64,000 nt of DNA, from contig JAFUNK010000024.1 of assembly GCA_017482205.1 (NCBI GenBank), positions 124,001 to 188,000 of the forward strand, read 5' to 3'. This document shows, piece after piece, positions 63,887 through 64,000 of the stretch (positions within the stretch are counted from its first letter, which is position 1; each line of letters opens with the position of its first letter). The position numbers and the translations under genes are program-made. The notes below the pieces were generated by a model, which was not told the origin of the DNA, made no database searches, and worked only from the letters and a program-made list of their open reading frames with translations. This stretch comes from Lachnospiraceae bacterium (GTDB taxonomy: Bacteria; Bacillota; Clostridia; Lachnospirales; Lachnospiraceae).

Positions 63887-64000
63887 ATGACGGAAAATAA
63901 GGTTAGTATTATTGTACCGGTATACAATGCGGAAAAGTATATAGAGGAAACGGTTGCAAGTGTAAAAGCACAAACCTATAAAAATTGGGAGCTTTTGCTT
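63887..64000 (+). CDS. GT2 family glycosyltransferase (5' end only)
   Basis: The first 38 codons of a gene that runs off the window. VSIIVPVYNAEKYIEETVASV is the start of a GT-A glycosyltransferase 2 domain. AAGGGG precedes the ATG at 63887. It continues the glycan locus. Confidence 0.85.
   Translation, partial: MTENKVSIIVPVYNAEKYIEETVASVKAQTYKNWELLL

Noticed and set aside
1-64000. CRISPR array, prophage or IS element
   Set aside because: No regularly spaced direct repeats, phage structural genes or transposase genes were found on either strand.

Overview
The window comes from a flagellated, low-to-mid GC member of the Bacillota, most likely a Lachnospiraceae (the neighbourhood of Roseburia, Lachnospira, Butyrivibrio or Agathobacter). 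The signs are B. subtilis-like gene neighbourhoods (ireB-ruvX-DUF1292, mbl-flhO-flhP, comF-yvyF, cdaA-cdaR-glmM), strong AGGAGG-type ribosome binding sites, sigma-A promoters, a Gram-positive LexA box and a Spo0A-type DNA-binding protein. Nearly all genes lie on the + strand. I see no prophage, IS transposase or CRISPR array; most of the window is chromosomal core.

Layout. 1-12.4 kb: the end of rsmE, a cysteine desulfurase/thiI pair, an HPr-like protein without the active His, mtaB, ireB-ruvX-DUF1292, RNase J, a YlbF protein, a short MltG-like membrane protein, a TrmR/U32 pair likely acting on tRNA wobble uridine, and glnN. 12.5-17.5 kb: a zinc-ribbon membrane protein with an acidic outer domain, an ABC ATPase and two ABC-2 permeases. 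17.6-23.4 kb: tRNA-Gln(CUG), an autoinhibited Fic enzyme, a CPBP protease, an acyl-ACP thioesterase, CvfB, YjfB and a large membrane protein. 23.6-29.3 kb: a PucR-type regulator, ftsE, ftsX, a coiled-coil LytM hydrolase or activator and a CtpA protease (cell separation). 29.3-32.7 kb: divergent pdxR/pdxK and a YiiX-like papain-fold protein. 32.7-38.8 kb: a LexA box, a small ORF, uvrB, a QueG-like Fe-S protein and uvrA. 39-46 kb: mreB/mbl, flagellar rod genes, recD2, comF and a YvyF protein. 46-53 kb: two unknown membrane proteins, cdaA-cdaR-glmM, HPr and leuA. 53-57 kb: an MFS transporter, a DUF3048 lipoprotein, a PAP2-like protein and an AraC regulator. 57-64 kb: GDP-fucose and GDP-mannose genes (gmd, fcl, manC), glycosyltransferases, a receiver-less Spo0A DNA-binding protein and polytopic membrane proteins of a surface-glycan locus.

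The most unusual signal is a family of four large imperfect palindromes (2556-2748, 29115-29308, 56986-57162, 58238-58422; 177-194 nt). They share a folded core of about 100 nt with compensatory base changes and, on one strand only, a conserved GNRA tetraloop. The outer arms differ between copies but remain self-complementary. Two copies in opposite orientation bracket gmd, and one fills its probable 5' leader. I know of no named family that matches. They look like an ERIC/NEMIS-type non-autonomous element or a structured RNA.

Other points worth checking are the SOS-linked small ORF before uvrB, the Spo0A domain without receiver in the glycan locus, the four-gene zinc-ribbon/ABC cluster, and a terminator whose stem contains the ribosome binding site of the next gene. 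All calls come from reading the sequence by eye; no database search was run.
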